A DNA stretch of 64,000 bases, from assembly GCA_050734155.1 (NCBI GenBank), contig JBOHUD010000025.1:1-64000 (forward strand), written 5' to 3'. Below are positions 17,739-26,498 of this stretch, piece by piece. The position numbers and the translations under genes are program-made. The notes below the pieces were generated by a model that saw nothing but the letters and a program-made list of their open reading frames with translations, was not told the DNA's origin and made no database searches. This stretch comes from Aeolococcus sp050734155. Lineage in GTDB: Bacteria; Chloroflexota; Dormibacteria; Aeolococcales; Aeolococcaceae. Every line of letters starts with the position of its first letter. Positions within the stretch are counted from its first letter, which is position 1.

Positions 17739-18616
17739 ACCGGCGTGCCCGACTGCACAACGCGATCGCCTTCGGTGTCATCCGCGCTGTCGCCGTCGCC
17801 TTCCTGCTGCTGGTCATCGCCGTGTTGCTCTCCACCGTGGTGCAGGGGCGCTTCGAGCTGTTCCGAGACGGCTTCTACACCAGCCCACCGAGCACCGATC
17901 ACGCCGGCAGCGGGGCGGGGCCGCAGATCTTCAACACCGTCTACCTGCTCATCCTCACGCTCATCCTCACCGTGCCCACCGGGCTGGCGTCGGGCATCTA
18001 CTTCGCCGAATACGCGGGCACGGGCCGCCTCGTCAACGCGGTCCGGCGGGCCACCGAGACGCTGGCCACGCTGCCCTCGATCGTCGTCGGCCTCTTCGGC
18101 TATGCGCTCTTCGTGCAGGCGACAGGCAGCCAGCCGTCGCGCCTGGCGGGGGCGCTGGCCCTGACGGTGATCGCGCTTCCCTACGCGGTGCGCATCACCG
18201 AGGACGCGCTGCGCTCCCTGCCGCCGACGCTCCGCGAGAGCAGTCTCGCCCTGGGTGCCACCCGCTGGCAGACGATCACCCGCGTCCTTCTCCCCGCCGC
18301 CCTGCCCCAGCTGGTCACGGGGATGATCCTGATCGCCGGGCGGACCTTCGGCGAGGCGGCGGCGGTGCTCTTCACGGCCAGCCTGGGAACCCCGACCAGC
18401 CACGCCAACTACAGTCTCAACCCCTTCCTCCCCGGTGACACCCTGGCCGTCAACCTCTACGTGTTCCGCAGCCAGGTGGAGCCGGGCACAGTTCCCGATG
18501 CGGCGCAGTACGCTGACGGGCTGGCAGCTCTGCTCATCCTCGTGGTCCTCGCCTTCAACCTCGGGGCGCGGTACCTGGCGCGACGGGTGGTGCGCCGCAG
18601 GCAGGGGGCCGTTTAG
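17735..18616 (+). CDS. pstA: Phosphate ABC transporter permease PstA
   Basis: A 293-aa partner permease with about six membrane segments and the EAA loop RESSLALGATRWQTITRVLLP. The conserved segment YFAEYAG...NAVRRATETLATLPSIVVGLFGY is typical of PstA. GTG at 17735 overlaps the pstC stop by 4 bases; the frame is open a little upstream but that lies inside pstC. pstB starts 2 bases after the stop. Confidence 0.94.
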   Translation: MNRRARLHNAIAFGVIRAVAVAFLLLVIAVLLSTVVQGRFELFRDGFYTSPPSTDHAGSGAGPQIFNTVYLLILTLILTVPTGLASGIYFAEYAGTGRLVNAVRRATETLATLPSIVVGLFGYALFVQATGSQPSRLAGALALTVIALPYAVRITEDALRSLPPTLRESSLALGATRWQTITRVLLPAALPQLVTGMILIAGRTFGEAAAVLFTASLGTPTSHANYSLNPFLPGDTLAVNLYVFRSQVEPGTVPDAAQYADGLAALLILVVLAFNLGARYLARRVVRRRQGAV

Positions 18617-18618
18617 AG

Positions 18619-19455
18619 ATGTCCGCCCAGCTCCGAACCGCGATCGATTCCGATATCGTCGCCAGCGTGGCCACCGAGGTGCTGCCCGCCCCGGCGGTCG
18701 AGACCGTGGGCCTCGACGCCTGGTACGGGGATTTCCAGGCACTGCGCAAGGTGGACTTCTCGGCTGCCAGGGGCCGGGTCACCGCGATCATCGGTCCCAG
18801 CGGCTGCGGCAAGACCACGCTGCTGCGTGCGCTCAACCGCATGAACGACCTGGTTGCCGGCTACCGCACCGCGGGGGAGATCATCCTCGACGGGGCCAAA
18901 GCTCCCAGCGACCCGGCCGGGGTGATCGCCCTGCGGCGGCGCATGGGGATGCTCTTCCAGCGCCCCAACCCATTCCCCCTGTCGGTGTTCGACAACGTGG
19001 CCTATGGTCTGCGCCTCGAGCGACGCTGGTCGAGACGGGAGCTGGCCGAGCCCGTCGAGAGAGCGCTCACCCGCGCCGGTCTGTGGAACGAGGTGCACGA
19101 CCGCCTCGACCGCTCCGCGCTCGGCCTCTCCGGTGGACAGCAGCAGCGGCTGTGCCTGGCCCGCAGCCTCGCCGTCGAACCCGACGTCATCCTCATGGAT
19201 GAACCGACCTCAGCTCTCGACCCCATCGCCACCCTGCGCGTCGAGGAGTTGATGCGCGAGTTCCACGACGAGGTCACCATCGTGATCGTGACCCACAACA
19301 TGCAGCAGGCAGCGCGGGTCAGCGACGTGACCGCCTTCATGATGATGGGCGCGGGCAGGGCGGGCGAGCTGGTGGAGATGAACACCACCCGCGAGCTCTT
19401 CAACCGGCCCACGGACAGGCGCACCGAGGACTACATCACAGGTCGATTCGGCTGA
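18619..19455 (+). CDS. pstB: Phosphate ABC transporter ATPase PstB
   Basis: A 278-aa ATPase with Walker A GPSGCGKTTLLRALNRMND (PstB-specific RxLNRMND ending), signature LSGGQQQRLCLARSLAVEP and Walker B VILMDEPTSALDP, then the H-loop VTHNMQQAARVSD. An N-terminal extension of about 25 residues precedes the usual start. ATG at 18619. Its stop overlaps the ATG of phoU. Confidence 0.96.
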   Translation: MSAQLRTAIDSDIVASVATEVLPAPAVETVGLDAWYGDFQALRKVDFSAARGRVTAIIGPSGCGKTTLLRALNRMNDLVAGYRTAGEIILDGAKAPSDPAGVIALRRRMGMLFQRPNPFPLSVFDNVAYGLRLERRWSRRELAEPVERALTRAGLWNEVHDRLDRSALGLSGGQQQRLCLARSLAVEPDVILMDEPTSALDPIATLRVEELMREFHDEVTIVIVTHNMQQAARVSDVTAFMMMGAGRAGELVEMNTTRELFNRPTDRRTEDYITGRFG

Positions 19456-20126
19456 TGGAGCCGATCTCCCACCCGCACCGCCCCTCGCTGGACACCGAGC
19501 AGCGCCAGGTGCGCGAGCTGGTGCTGGAGATGGGCGAGATGGTGGACGTGGCCATCGCCCAGGCCACCCGCTCGCTGGTCGAACGCGACGTGGAGCTGGC
19601 GAGCCGGGTCATCACCGGAGACCACCGGGTCAACGCGCGCCAGGCAGAGGTCCACGAGCACTGCCTGTCGGTGATCCTCACCCAGGCGCCGGTGGCCCGC
19701 GATCTTCGCGAGACGCTCGGCTTCCTGCACATGTCCGACGAGCTCGAGCGCATGGCCGATCACTGCGTCAACGTGGCCCGCATCGGCCGCAGCCTCGCCG
19801 ACCTTCCGCCACTGGGGGCGCCGATCGACCTGGCCGTCCTCTCGCGTTCATGTGCCGAACAGGTGCGCGACATGCTCAATGCGCTGGTGGCGCGCGACAT
19901 CGATCGCGCCCGCGCCATCGCCGCCCGCGACGACCGTGTCGACCGCATCTACCACCGTATCGTCGACGACATCCTCCAGCTCATGGTCGCCGACAGCCGC
20001 AACGTCTACACCGGCACCCAGCTGATCCTGGCGGCGATGAACCTGGAGCGCATCGCCGACCGGGTGACCAACCTCGCCGAGGACCTGGTGTTCCTGGAGA
20101 CGGGCAACGTCGAGGAGCTCGGCTGA
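19455..20126 (+). CDS. phoU: Phosphate signalling protein PhoU
   Basis: A 223-aa all-helical protein with two PhoU repeats; each carries the acidic metal-binding stretch (LHMSDELERMADHCVNVARIG and the C-terminal MNLERIADRVTNLAEDLVF). PhoU links PstB transport state to the kinase and represses the Pho response when phosphate is plentiful. It overlaps pstB and the regulator gene by single ATGA junctions, so pstB-phoU-phoB are tightly coupled. Confidence 0.95.
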   Translation: MEPISHPHRPSLDTEQRQVRELVLEMGEMVDVAIAQATRSLVERDVELASRVITGDHRVNARQAEVHEHCLSVILTQAPVARDLRETLGFLHMSDELERMADHCVNVARIGRSLADLPPLGAPIDLAVLSRSCAEQVRDMLNALVARDIDRARAIAARDDRVDRIYHRIVDDILQLMVADSRNVYTGTQLILAAMNLERIADRVTNLAEDLVFLETGNVEELG

Positions 20127-20887
20127 TGGGCGCGGGCCGCGGTCCCAAGCGCATCCTCGTGGTCGAAGACGAGGAGAACATCAGCCAGACGCTGCGCTAC
20201 AACCTCACCCGCGAGGGGTACGAGGTGAGCCAGGCCGCGACCGGGACGGCGGCGATCGAGATGGCCCGGCAGCGCCACCCCGACCTGATCCTCCTCGACC
20301 TCATGCTCCCCGAGATGAGCGGGCTCGAGGTGTGCCGCGTGCTGCGCGCCGAGATGAGCACACCGATCCTCATGCTGACCGCCAAGGCGAGCGAGCTCGA
20401 CACCGTGGTCGGGCTCCAGGTGGGTGCCGATGACTACGTCACCAAGCCGTTCTCCCTGAACGAGCTGCTCGCCCGGGTCGCCGCCATGCTCCGCCGCGCC
20501 GAGCTCGCTGGAGAGGAGCAGCACCGCTCCGGCGAGCTGGAGGACTTCGGTGGGTTCCGCCTCGATCGCGCCGCCCGGACGGTGCGCGTGGCCGGCGACA
20601 GCGTGCACCTCTCGCCCAAGGAGTTCGACCTGCTCTCGCTGCTGCTCGCCAACGCCGGCCGGGTGCTGTCACGGTCGTCGATCGTCCACCGGGTGTGGGG
20701 GAGCAAGTTCTTTGGTGATCACAAGACAGTCGATGTGCACATCCGCTGGCTGCGTGAGAAGTTCGAGAGCTTCGGCACCCTGCCCTTCCGCATCACCACC
20801 GTGTTCGGGGTGGGCTACCGCCTCGATCGCCTCGACGCCGCCCCCACGCCCGCCGCGACCCGCAACCAGGACACGACCTCGAGCTGA
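20126..20887 (+). CDS. phoB: OmpR/PhoB-type response regulator
   Basis: A 253-aa regulator with a receiver (ILVVEDEENIS, phospho-acceptor Asp58 in LILLDLMLPEMSG, conserved Lys in DDYVTKPFS) and a winged-helix DNA-binding domain (LSPKEFDLLSLLLANAGRVLSR ... TTVFGVGYRLDR). At the end of the pst-phoU operon and near the phoR-like kinase, it is most probably the phosphate response regulator that binds the repeats at 15743. The RegX3/PhoP family is equally possible by sequence. Confidence 0.9.
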   Translation: MGAGRGPKRILVVEDEENISQTLRYNLTREGYEVSQAATGTAAIEMARQRHPDLILLDLMLPEMSGLEVCRVLRAEMSTPILMLTAKASELDTVVGLQVGADDYVTKPFSLNELLARVAAMLRRAELAGEEQHRSGELEDFGGFRLDRAARTVRVAGDSVHLSPKEFDLLSLLLANAGRVLSRSSIVHRVWGSKFFGDHKTVDVHIRWLREKFESFGTLPFRITTVFGVGYRLDRLDAAPTPAATRNQDTTSS

Positions 20888-20906
20888 GCTCCGCCCAGGG
20901 CGACGA

Positions 20907-20936
20907 GGGGAGGGCGCACCCGGTGCGCACCTCCCC
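20907..20936. terminator. Bidirectional hairpin terminator
   Basis: GGGGAGG GCGCAC, loop CCG, GTGCGC, bulged A, CCTCCCC: a 13-bp stem (20907-20919 with 20923-20936) between the convergent phoB and ABC binding-protein genes. Its position, 20 bases from each stop, fits a shared terminator. Confidence 0.7.
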
Positions 20937-20955
20937 GGAAGCTGTGGACGGGCGA

Positions 20956-22308
20956 TCAGTCGCTCGGGATCCCGCTGCTCGGCGGCGTGGACGGCGGTTG
21001 CGTGTACTGGGTGATGGCCCCGCCGCTGCTGTTGTCCGTGGTGTAGACAGGGCCGATCGTCATGCCGGCGCCGCCCGCGACGATCGTGCTGATCTGCACG
21101 CCGGTGTAGCCGAGATGGTTGGTCGGCGAGTAGGCGAAGGGAGCCAGCCCCGGTCCATCGGTGAAATGCCGGTTCTGCAGCACGTTCTTGATGTCGTCGC
21201 GGGTGGGGTTCTGGCCGGCGGCCTTGAGCGCTTGCACGAACGTGTAGGCCACCGCCTCGCCGTAGAGCACGTTGCCATCCCAGGGGAGATTGGGCGCGTA
21301 CTGCTGGGCGATCGACTTGAACAGGGTGATCCAGGGGTTGCTGCTGTCGCTGACCAGCGGCAGGTAGGTGTCGCTGGTGACGCCGGTGATCAGCGCCGCG
21401 GGCAGGGTGACCCCGAGCGCCCCTCCGGTGAGGATGCCGGTCAGGGTGGGCGGGTCCGCGCCGACGTTGCTGACCACGAAGTGCGGGTGGTAGCCGATGC
21501 TCGCCGCCGAGGCCAGCGCCGTGGCGGTGAACACCGGGATGGAGAAGGCGACCACGACCTGCACACCCGCCGCCTGCAGGGCGACCATCTCCGCCTTCAC
21601 ACCCATGGCGCCCGCGGTGGTCGGCGCGTAGTACTGGGGTGGGCTGACCACGGTGACGCTGCTCCCCTGGAGCACGTCGTTGAGGCCCGCGATGCCGTCA
21701 TCGCCGAACTCGTCGTTGGGTCCCTGCGCGAAGTAGCCCACCTTCATGCCGGGGTAGGTCTGCTTCACATAGGAGCCCAGGATCTTGCCCTCGATGGTGT
21801 AGGCAGGTTGCCAGCCAAAGGTGTAGGGATGCGCCGAGACGTTGTTCCAGCAGTTGCACCCCGACGCCACGAAGAGGTCGGGGACCTTCTTCTGGTTGAG
21901 GTAGTCGACCACGGCGAGATGCGTCGGCGTGCCCAGGGCGTCGAACACCGCGTACACGTTGTCCTGGAGCACCAGCTGTCGTGTCAGCGAGGCCGTGTTG
22001 GTGGGGTTGTAGCCGTCGTCGAGGAACTTGTAGTTGATCGTCCTGCCGAAGACACCCCCATGAGCGTTGACGTACTTGAAGTACGCGTCGGATGCCGGGG
22101 CGATCTCCGAGTAGCCGGGCGCGGCCGGGCCGGTGAGCGGTTGAGTGCTGCCGACCGTCACCGTCGTCGGCGTGATCCCCGGGGCCGACGCCTGGTTGCT
22201 CGTGGATCCTGAGCCGCCGCCGCTGCCGCATGCCGCCACGAGCCCCGCGGCAGCGACCGTGGAGGCGAACTTCACCCATCGCCTCGATTTGGGAAACCGT
22301 ACGTTCAC
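20956..22308 (-). CDS. livK: Branched-chain-amino-acid-type ABC substrate-binding lipoprotein
   Basis: A 450-aa type I periplasmic-binding-fold protein. GTG at 22308 gives a signal peptide with lipobox LVAAC (Cys27) followed by a Gly/Ser linker. The start of the mature domain, VTVGSTQPLTGPAAPGYSEI, and repeated Rossmann-like segments match LivJ/LivK relatives. Such proteins bind branched-chain amino acids but also aromatic acids, amides or short fatty acids. It overlaps the permease stop (GTGA) and is the last gene of the transporter operon. The LivK name is by class only. Confidence 0.86.
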   Translation of the reverse strand: MNVRFPKSRRWVKFASTVAAAGLVAACGSGGGSGSTSNQASAPGITPTTVTVGSTQPLTGPAAPGYSEIAPASDAYFKYVNAHGGVFGRTINYKFLDDGYNPTNTASLTRQLVLQDNVYAVFDALGTPTHLAVVDYLNQKKVPDLFVASGCNCWNNVSAHPYTFGWQPAYTIEGKILGSYVKQTYPGMKVGYFAQGPNDEFGDDGIAGLNDVLQGSSVTVVSPPQYYAPTTAGAMGVKAEMVALQAAGVQVVVAFSIPVFTATALASAASIGYHPHFVVSNVGADPPTLTGILTGGALGVTLPAALITGVTSDTYLPLVSDSSNPWITLFKSIAQQYAPNLPWDGNVLYGEAVAYTFVQALKAAGQNPTRDDIKNVLQNRHFTDGPGLAPFAYSPTNHLGYTGVQISTIVAGGAGMTIGPVYTTDNSSGGAITQYTQPPSTPPSSGIPSD

Positions 22309-23357
22309 GAGGTCACCTCCGCTGTCCGCTGTTGCAAACGACGTTTGACGAGCAATCGACGGCCCGCGCCGGCCAGCAGGGCCAATGCCCCCTGGATGCC
22401 GCGCGGGAAGACCAGCATGGCGATCACCAGCACCGCCCCGTACACCGCCAGCGGAAGATTGTTGGTGATGTCGCTGGAGAGGTTGAGATTGCCGGCGAAA
22501 CCGCTGGTCCACACCGGCAGCAGCACCAGGATGATCGAGCCCCACACCGCGCCCCACAGGCTTCCCAGGCCCCCTATGACGATCGCGCTGAGCAGCTGCA
22601 GGGAGAGCTGCAGGCCGAACCCCGTGGGGGCTGTGATGCCTGCCCAGTAGGCGAAGAGCGAACCGGCGAGCCCCGCACAGGCGGCACTGACCACGAACGC
22701 CAGCACCTGGACCCGGGCCACGTCGATGCCGGCGAGGCGGGCCGCGATCTCGTTGTCGTGCACCGCCCGCAAGGTGCGTCCGGTGGCGCCGCGCACCAGG
22801 CTGGCGAGCGCGAACAGCGTGATCAGCGCGGCGATGATGGCGATCCAGGCCAGCCACTGCTCCTCGGGGAACGCGCCACCGAGCGCCGCCGGCACCGGCG
22901 GCGGGGCCACGTTGAGGCCCTGGTTGCCACCCAGCACGCTGCCGAAGTGAATGGCAAGCTGGGGAAGCCCGACGGCCAGGGCCAGAGTGGCCCCGGCCAG
23001 GTACGGGCCGCGCAGGCGCGCTGCCGCGACGCCGATGATGCCCCCCGCCAGCGCGGTCGCCACCACCGCCGCCAGCAGGGTGAGCAGGAGTGGGAACGCG
23101 GGCTGGATCTTGAGGAGCAGCGAGGTGGTGTACGCGCCCACCGCCATCAGCGCCCCGTGCCCCAGCGACAGCTGCCCGTTGATGCCCGTGAGCACGGTCA
23201 GCCCCGCGGCGGCGATGACGAAGATGGCGATCTCCGCGAGGTTGTAGTTCCAGAAGGCGCTGAGCGTGTAGGTCCCGGCGAGAAGCACCATCGCCAGGGG
23301 CAGGAAGAGGGCGGCGTGGCGCAGCAGCGTGGAGCGGGGCATGTGCATGCTGCTCAC
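22305..23357 (-). CDS. livM: LivM-type ABC transporter permease
   Basis: A 350-aa permease with 8-10 hydrophobic segments and the LivM cytoplasmic loop RTLRAVHDNEIAARLAGIDVARVQVLAFVVSA. The conserved NGQLSLGHGALMAVGAY is also typical. It overlaps LivH by 4 bases and LivK by 4 bases. It forms the membrane heterodimer with the next gene. Confidence 0.92.
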   Translation of the reverse strand: MSSMHMPRSTLLRHAALFLPLAMVLLAGTYTLSAFWNYNLAEIAIFVIAAAGLTVLTGINGQLSLGHGALMAVGAYTTSLLLKIQPAFPLLLTLLAAVVATALAGGIIGVAAARLRGPYLAGATLALAVGLPQLAIHFGSVLGGNQGLNVAPPPVPAALGGAFPEEQWLAWIAIIAALITLFALASLVRGATGRTLRAVHDNEIAARLAGIDVARVQVLAFVVSAACAGLAGSLFAYWAGITAPTGFGLQLSLQLLSAIVIGGLGSLWGAVWGSIILVLLPVWTSGFAGNLNLSSDITNNLPLAVYGAVLVIAMLVFPRGIQGALALLAGAGRRLLVKRRLQQRTAEVTS

Positions 23358-24232
23358 GCTTCGCGCTGCCTGCGTGCGGCGAACAGTCCCTGCGGCCGGA
23401 CCATGAGCACAGCGATCAGGATGACCAGGCCGCCGATCGTCTCCAGGTCGGAGCCCATGTAGCCGCCCACGTAGCTGAGGGCCAGCCCCACCACCAGCGC
23501 ACCGATCACCGCCCCCACAGGGCTGTCGAGCCCACCGAGGATGGCGCCGGTGAACCCGAAGACCAGGAGCTCGTCCATGTTGTTGGGGTACAGGAAGATC
23601 GCCGGGGCGATGAGCACGCCGGCCAGCGCCCCCAGCATCGCGGCCAGGCCCCAGCCCAGCGTGAGCATCCGCCCGACCCGCACCCCGAGGAGGCGCGCGA
23701 TCTCCGGACCGAAGGCCGCAGCGCGCATCCGCAGCCCGATGGTGGTGCGCTGGAAGAAGAGGAGCAACACCACCATGGCGAGCAGCACCGCGCCGACCAC
23801 GAAGATGTCGAACGGCGACACGAACAGCCGCGTGCTGCCGATGCTCAGATCGATGCGTGAGAACGGCGCGGGAAAGGACTTCACCTGGCCGCCGAACAGC
23901 ATCGGCGCCAGCGCCTCGAGGAAGATGAGCAGGCCGAGGGTGAGGATCACGATGTTGAGCGATGGCCGGGACTCGATGGGCCGCACCACCACGCGCTCGA
24001 GGCCGGCGCCGAGCAGGAAGCCGCCGGCCAGCGCGACCACGAACGCCAGCCAGTAGGCGACCCCGTGGGTGATCGCGAAGAGCGCGACATAGGTGGTGAA
24101 CATCCCCATGGCACCCTGCGCGTAGTTGATCACCCGCGTGGCCCGCCAGATCATCACCAGTGCCAGCGCCACCATGGCGTAGATGAAGCCATTGGTCACC
24201 CCGTCGACGGTGAGGATCACGAACGTCTGCAT
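23354..24232 (-). CDS. livH: LivH-type ABC transporter permease
   Basis: A 292-aa permease starting MQTFVILTVDGVTNGFIYAMVALALVM, with the LivH pattern NYAQGAMGMFTTYVALF and the EAA-like loop RMRAAAFGPEIARLLGVRVGR. ATG at 24232 was chosen because the usual LivH start follows it; the longer open frame runs into the ATPase gene. Only one base separates it from the LivF stop codon. Confidence 0.92.
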   Translation of the reverse strand: MQTFVILTVDGVTNGFIYAMVALALVMIWRATRVINYAQGAMGMFTTYVALFAITHGVAYWLAFVVALAGGFLLGAGLERVVVRPIESRPSLNIVILTLGLLIFLEALAPMLFGGQVKSFPAPFSRIDLSIGSTRLFVSPFDIFVVGAVLLAMVVLLLFFQRTTIGLRMRAAAFGPEIARLLGVRVGRMLTLGWGLAAMLGALAGVLIAPAIFLYPNNMDELLVFGFTGAILGGLDSPVGAVIGALVVGLALSYVGGYMGSDLETIGGLVILIAVLMVRPQGLFAARRQREA

Positions 24233-24233
24233 C

Positions 24234-24941
24234 TCAGAATCCCAGGTAGGCGTGGCGCAGGGCGTCGTCGCCTGCCAGCTGCGCCGCCCGGTCGCGCGCC
24301 ACCACGCTGCCCAGGGAGAGCACCACCGCGTCATCGGCGACCGAGAGCGCGCTGCGCGCGTTCTGCTCGATGAGCAACACCGCGAGCCTCCGCTGGCGGG
24401 CAAGTGTCCTCAACCTGTCCATGATCTGCGCGAGCACCGCCACATGCAGTCCCAGGGAGGGTTCGTCGAGCAGGAGCACCCGCGGTCGGGCGGCCAGCGC
24501 TCGACCGATCGACAACATCTGGCGCTCTCCGCCCGAGAGGCTGGAAGCATGCAGGGCACGGCGCGCCAGCAGCGGGGGAAAGAGCTCGTACGCCTCCTCG
24601 ACGGCGAGCCGCTGATCGGCGCGATCCCTGCGCCAGAGGCCGCCGAGACGGAGATTCTCATCGACAGTGATCTCGCTGATGATCCCGTGTCCCTCCGGGA
24701 CATGGGCAACGCCGAGACGCGCGATCGCCTCCGGAGCCAGCCCGCGCAGCTCCGTGCCGGCCACGCGCACGCTGCCGTGCTGCGCCCTGACCAACCCCGA
24801 GATGGCCCGAACCAGCGTGGTCTTGCCGGCGCCGTTGGCGCCGAGCACGGTGGTGATGGTGCCCTCGGCCACGGTGAGCGAGACCGCGTCCACCGCGGTC
24901 ACGCCACCGTAGGCGACGGTGAGGTCGGTGACCTCAAGCAT
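24234..24941 (-). CDS. livF: LivF-type ABC transporter ATPase
   Basis: A 235-aa ATPase. Walker A GANGAGKTTLVRAISGL, signature SLSGGERQMLSIGRALAARP, Walker B VLLLDEPSLGL and the LivF-typical VPEGHGIISEITVDENLRLGG are all present. It pairs with LivG as the second nucleotide-binding subunit. Starts at ATG 24941, overlapping the LivG end by 8 bases. Confidence 0.93.
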   Translation of the reverse strand: MLEVTDLTVAYGGVTAVDAVSLTVAEGTITTVLGANGAGKTTLVRAISGLVRAQHGSVRVAGTELRGLAPEAIARLGVAHVPEGHGIISEITVDENLRLGGLWRRDRADQRLAVEEAYELFPPLLARRALHASSLSGGERQMLSIGRALAARPRVLLLDEPSLGLHVAVLAQIMDRLRTLARQRRLAVLLIEQNARSALSVADDAVVLSLGSVVARDRAAQLAGDDALRHAYLGF

Positions 24942-25821
24942 GGGCCACCTGGCTGCCGAGGTACGCCGTGGTCACCTCGTCGTTGGCGCGGATCTCAGCC
25001 GGCGTCCCGGCGGCGATGACCCTGCCGAGGTTGAGCACGGTCACCCGATCGCTGACCGCCATCACCATGTCCAGGTGATGCTCGACCAGGGCGATGCCCA
25101 TGTCCCCGCGCAGCCGGCGGAGCAGCTCCACCAGCTCATCCACCTCGAGCGCCGAGAGCCCGCTGGCGGGCTCGTCGAGCAGCAGCAGAGAGGGACGGGC
25201 CACCAGCGCGCGCGCCAGCACCACGCGCTTCTGGGTGCCCTGCGGCAGCGAGCCCGGATGGGCACCCGCGCGATCGGCGATGCCCAGCTCATCGAGCACG
25301 GCCATCGCCGCGGCGGTGCGCTCGCGCTCGCGGCGGTCGGCGCGGGGCAGGGCCAGCATGTCGCTCACCATGCCCGTGGTGGCGCGTGTTCCCAGCATCA
25401 CGTTCTCCAGCACGCTGAGCCGTGTCCACAGGCCGAGCCCCTGCAGAGTGCGAGCGATGCCCAGTGAGGCGAGCTGGGCGGGGCGCACCGAGAGCAGTGA
25501 GCGTCCCCCGTAGGTGATGCTGCCCCGGCTCGGCGTCACCAGCCGGCAGATGGCGTTGAAGAGCGTGGTCTTGCCGGCGCCGTTGGGTCCGATCACGCCC
25601 ATGATCTGCCGTGGTCGCACCGCGATGGACACGTCCTGGAGCGCGACCACCCCTCCGAAGTGGACGGCGAGGCCGGAGATCTCCAGCGCGGCCGTCCCCG
25701 CTGCGGGCGGGCCGCCGCGCCCGGCGTCGCCCGGAGCAGCCCCGGCCGACCTCGCGCCGACGTCTTGCACCGTCCGCCCCCGCGTGTTCCCCCGAACGCC
25801 TGTGGGGCCGGATGCTAACAT
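24934..25821 (-). CDS. livG: LivG-type ABC transporter ATPase
   Basis: ATPase with Walker A GPNGAGKTTLFNAICRL, signature GSLPQGTQKRVVLARALVARP (the serine of LSGG replaced in a diverged signature), Walker B LLLLDEPASGL and the LivG-type C-terminus. The domain itself begins at LEISGLAVHFGG. The start is uncertain: ATG at 25821 has an AGGA just upstream but lies in the 14-bp palindrome; GTG at 25770 gives a shorter lead. The first 45 residues before the domain are Ala/Gly-rich and unconserved. It is the promoter-proximal gene of livGFHMK, divergent from the TetR gene. Confidence 0.88.
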   Translation of the reverse strand: MLASGPTGVRGNTRGRTVQDVGARSAGAAPGDAGRGGPPAAGTAALEISGLAVHFGGVVALQDVSIAVRPRQIMGVIGPNGAGKTTLFNAICRLVTPSRGSITYGGRSLLSVRPAQLASLGIARTLQGLGLWTRLSVLENVMLGTRATTGMVSDMLALPRADRRERERTAAAMAVLDELGIADRAGAHPGSLPQGTQKRVVLARALVARPSLLLLDEPASGLSALEVDELVELLRRLRGDMGIALVEHHLDMVMAVSDRVTVLNLGRVIAAGTPAEIRANDEVTTAYLGSQVAHA

Positions 25822-25834
25822 GAATCCTGATTCA
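25821..25834. promoter_or_regulatory. Candidate TetR operator
   Basis: TGAATC-CT-GATTCA, a 6-bp perfect inverted repeat, lies in the short region between livG and the TetR gene, 28 bases before the regulator's ATG. Size and placement match TetR operators that control a divergent pair. It overlaps the upstream candidate start of livG. Confidence 0.55.
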
Positions 25835-25861
25835 GTTTCCAGTTCCGAGGTGGGGAGAGGG

Positions 25862-26497
25862 ATGCCTGCTGTCCGTGTCGAGGCGGGGTCGCTGACCGCC
25901 CGCGGGGAGCGCACTCGCAGCCGGCTGGTGGCCGCCGGTGAGGAGATGTTCGGGAAGCGCGGCTACCACGAGGCCTCGATCGCCGAGATCACCCAGGGAG
26001 CTGGCGTCGCCCAGGGCACCTTCTACCTCTATTTCGACAGCAAGCGCGACCTGATGCGGGCGGTCATCGAGGAACGGGGCCACGAGCTCCGCGCCACCCT
26101 GGCCCAGGCCACCGCCGGGGTGGTGGGTCGGGTCGCCAAGGAGCAGGCCGGCTTCGCCGCCTTCTTTGCCTGGATGGCGCGGCACCGGGCGCTGTTCCTG
26201 GTCGTCAGGCAGGCCGAATACGTCGACTCGGCGGTCTACCGCGGCTGGTACCGCCAGCTCGCCGACGGCTACGTGGAGGCGCTCCAGCAGGCCATCGAGG
26301 ACGGCGAGGTCGGCTTCTTCGCCGATGTCGAGACGCTGGCCTACGCGCTCATGGGCATCGGTGATTACGTGGGCCTGCGCTGGCTCGTCATCGACAGGCG
26401 CCGGACGGTGCCGCCGCGTGCCCTGGCCACGATCGCTCAGCTGGTGCAGCGAGCTCTCAGCACCGAGCTGCGCACGCCCCGCGGCGGCGGTCACTGA
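25862..26497 (+). CDS. TetR family transcriptional regulator
   Basis: A 211-aa repressor. The N-terminal helix-turn-helix runs from RSRLVAAGEEMFGKRGYHEASIAEI through GVAQGTFYLYFDSKRDLM (about 15-70). The C-terminal ligand domain is all-helical, AcrR/FadR-like. ATG at 25862 has a purine-rich GGGGAGAGGG ribosome site. Divergent from liv genes and immediately upstream of an acyl-CoA dehydrogenase, it probably senses an acyl-CoA or the transported substrate and controls both directions through the palindrome at 25821. Confidence 0.9.
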   Translation: MPAVRVEAGSLTARGERTRSRLVAAGEEMFGKRGYHEASIAEITQGAGVAQGTFYLYFDSKRDLMRAVIEERGHELRATLAQATAGVVGRVAKEQAGFAAFFAWMARHRALFLVVRQAEYVDSAVYRGWYRQLADGYVEALQQAIEDGEVGFFADVETLAYALMGIGDYVGLRWLVIDRRRTVPPRALATIAQLVQRALSTELRTPRGGGH

Positions 26498-26498
26498 G

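Noticed and set aside
20956..22857. A 633-aa protein on the minus strand
   Set aside because: The first 183 codons lie antisense-shifted inside livM and are low-complexity; the lipoprotein signal and overlapping GTGA support the start at 22308.
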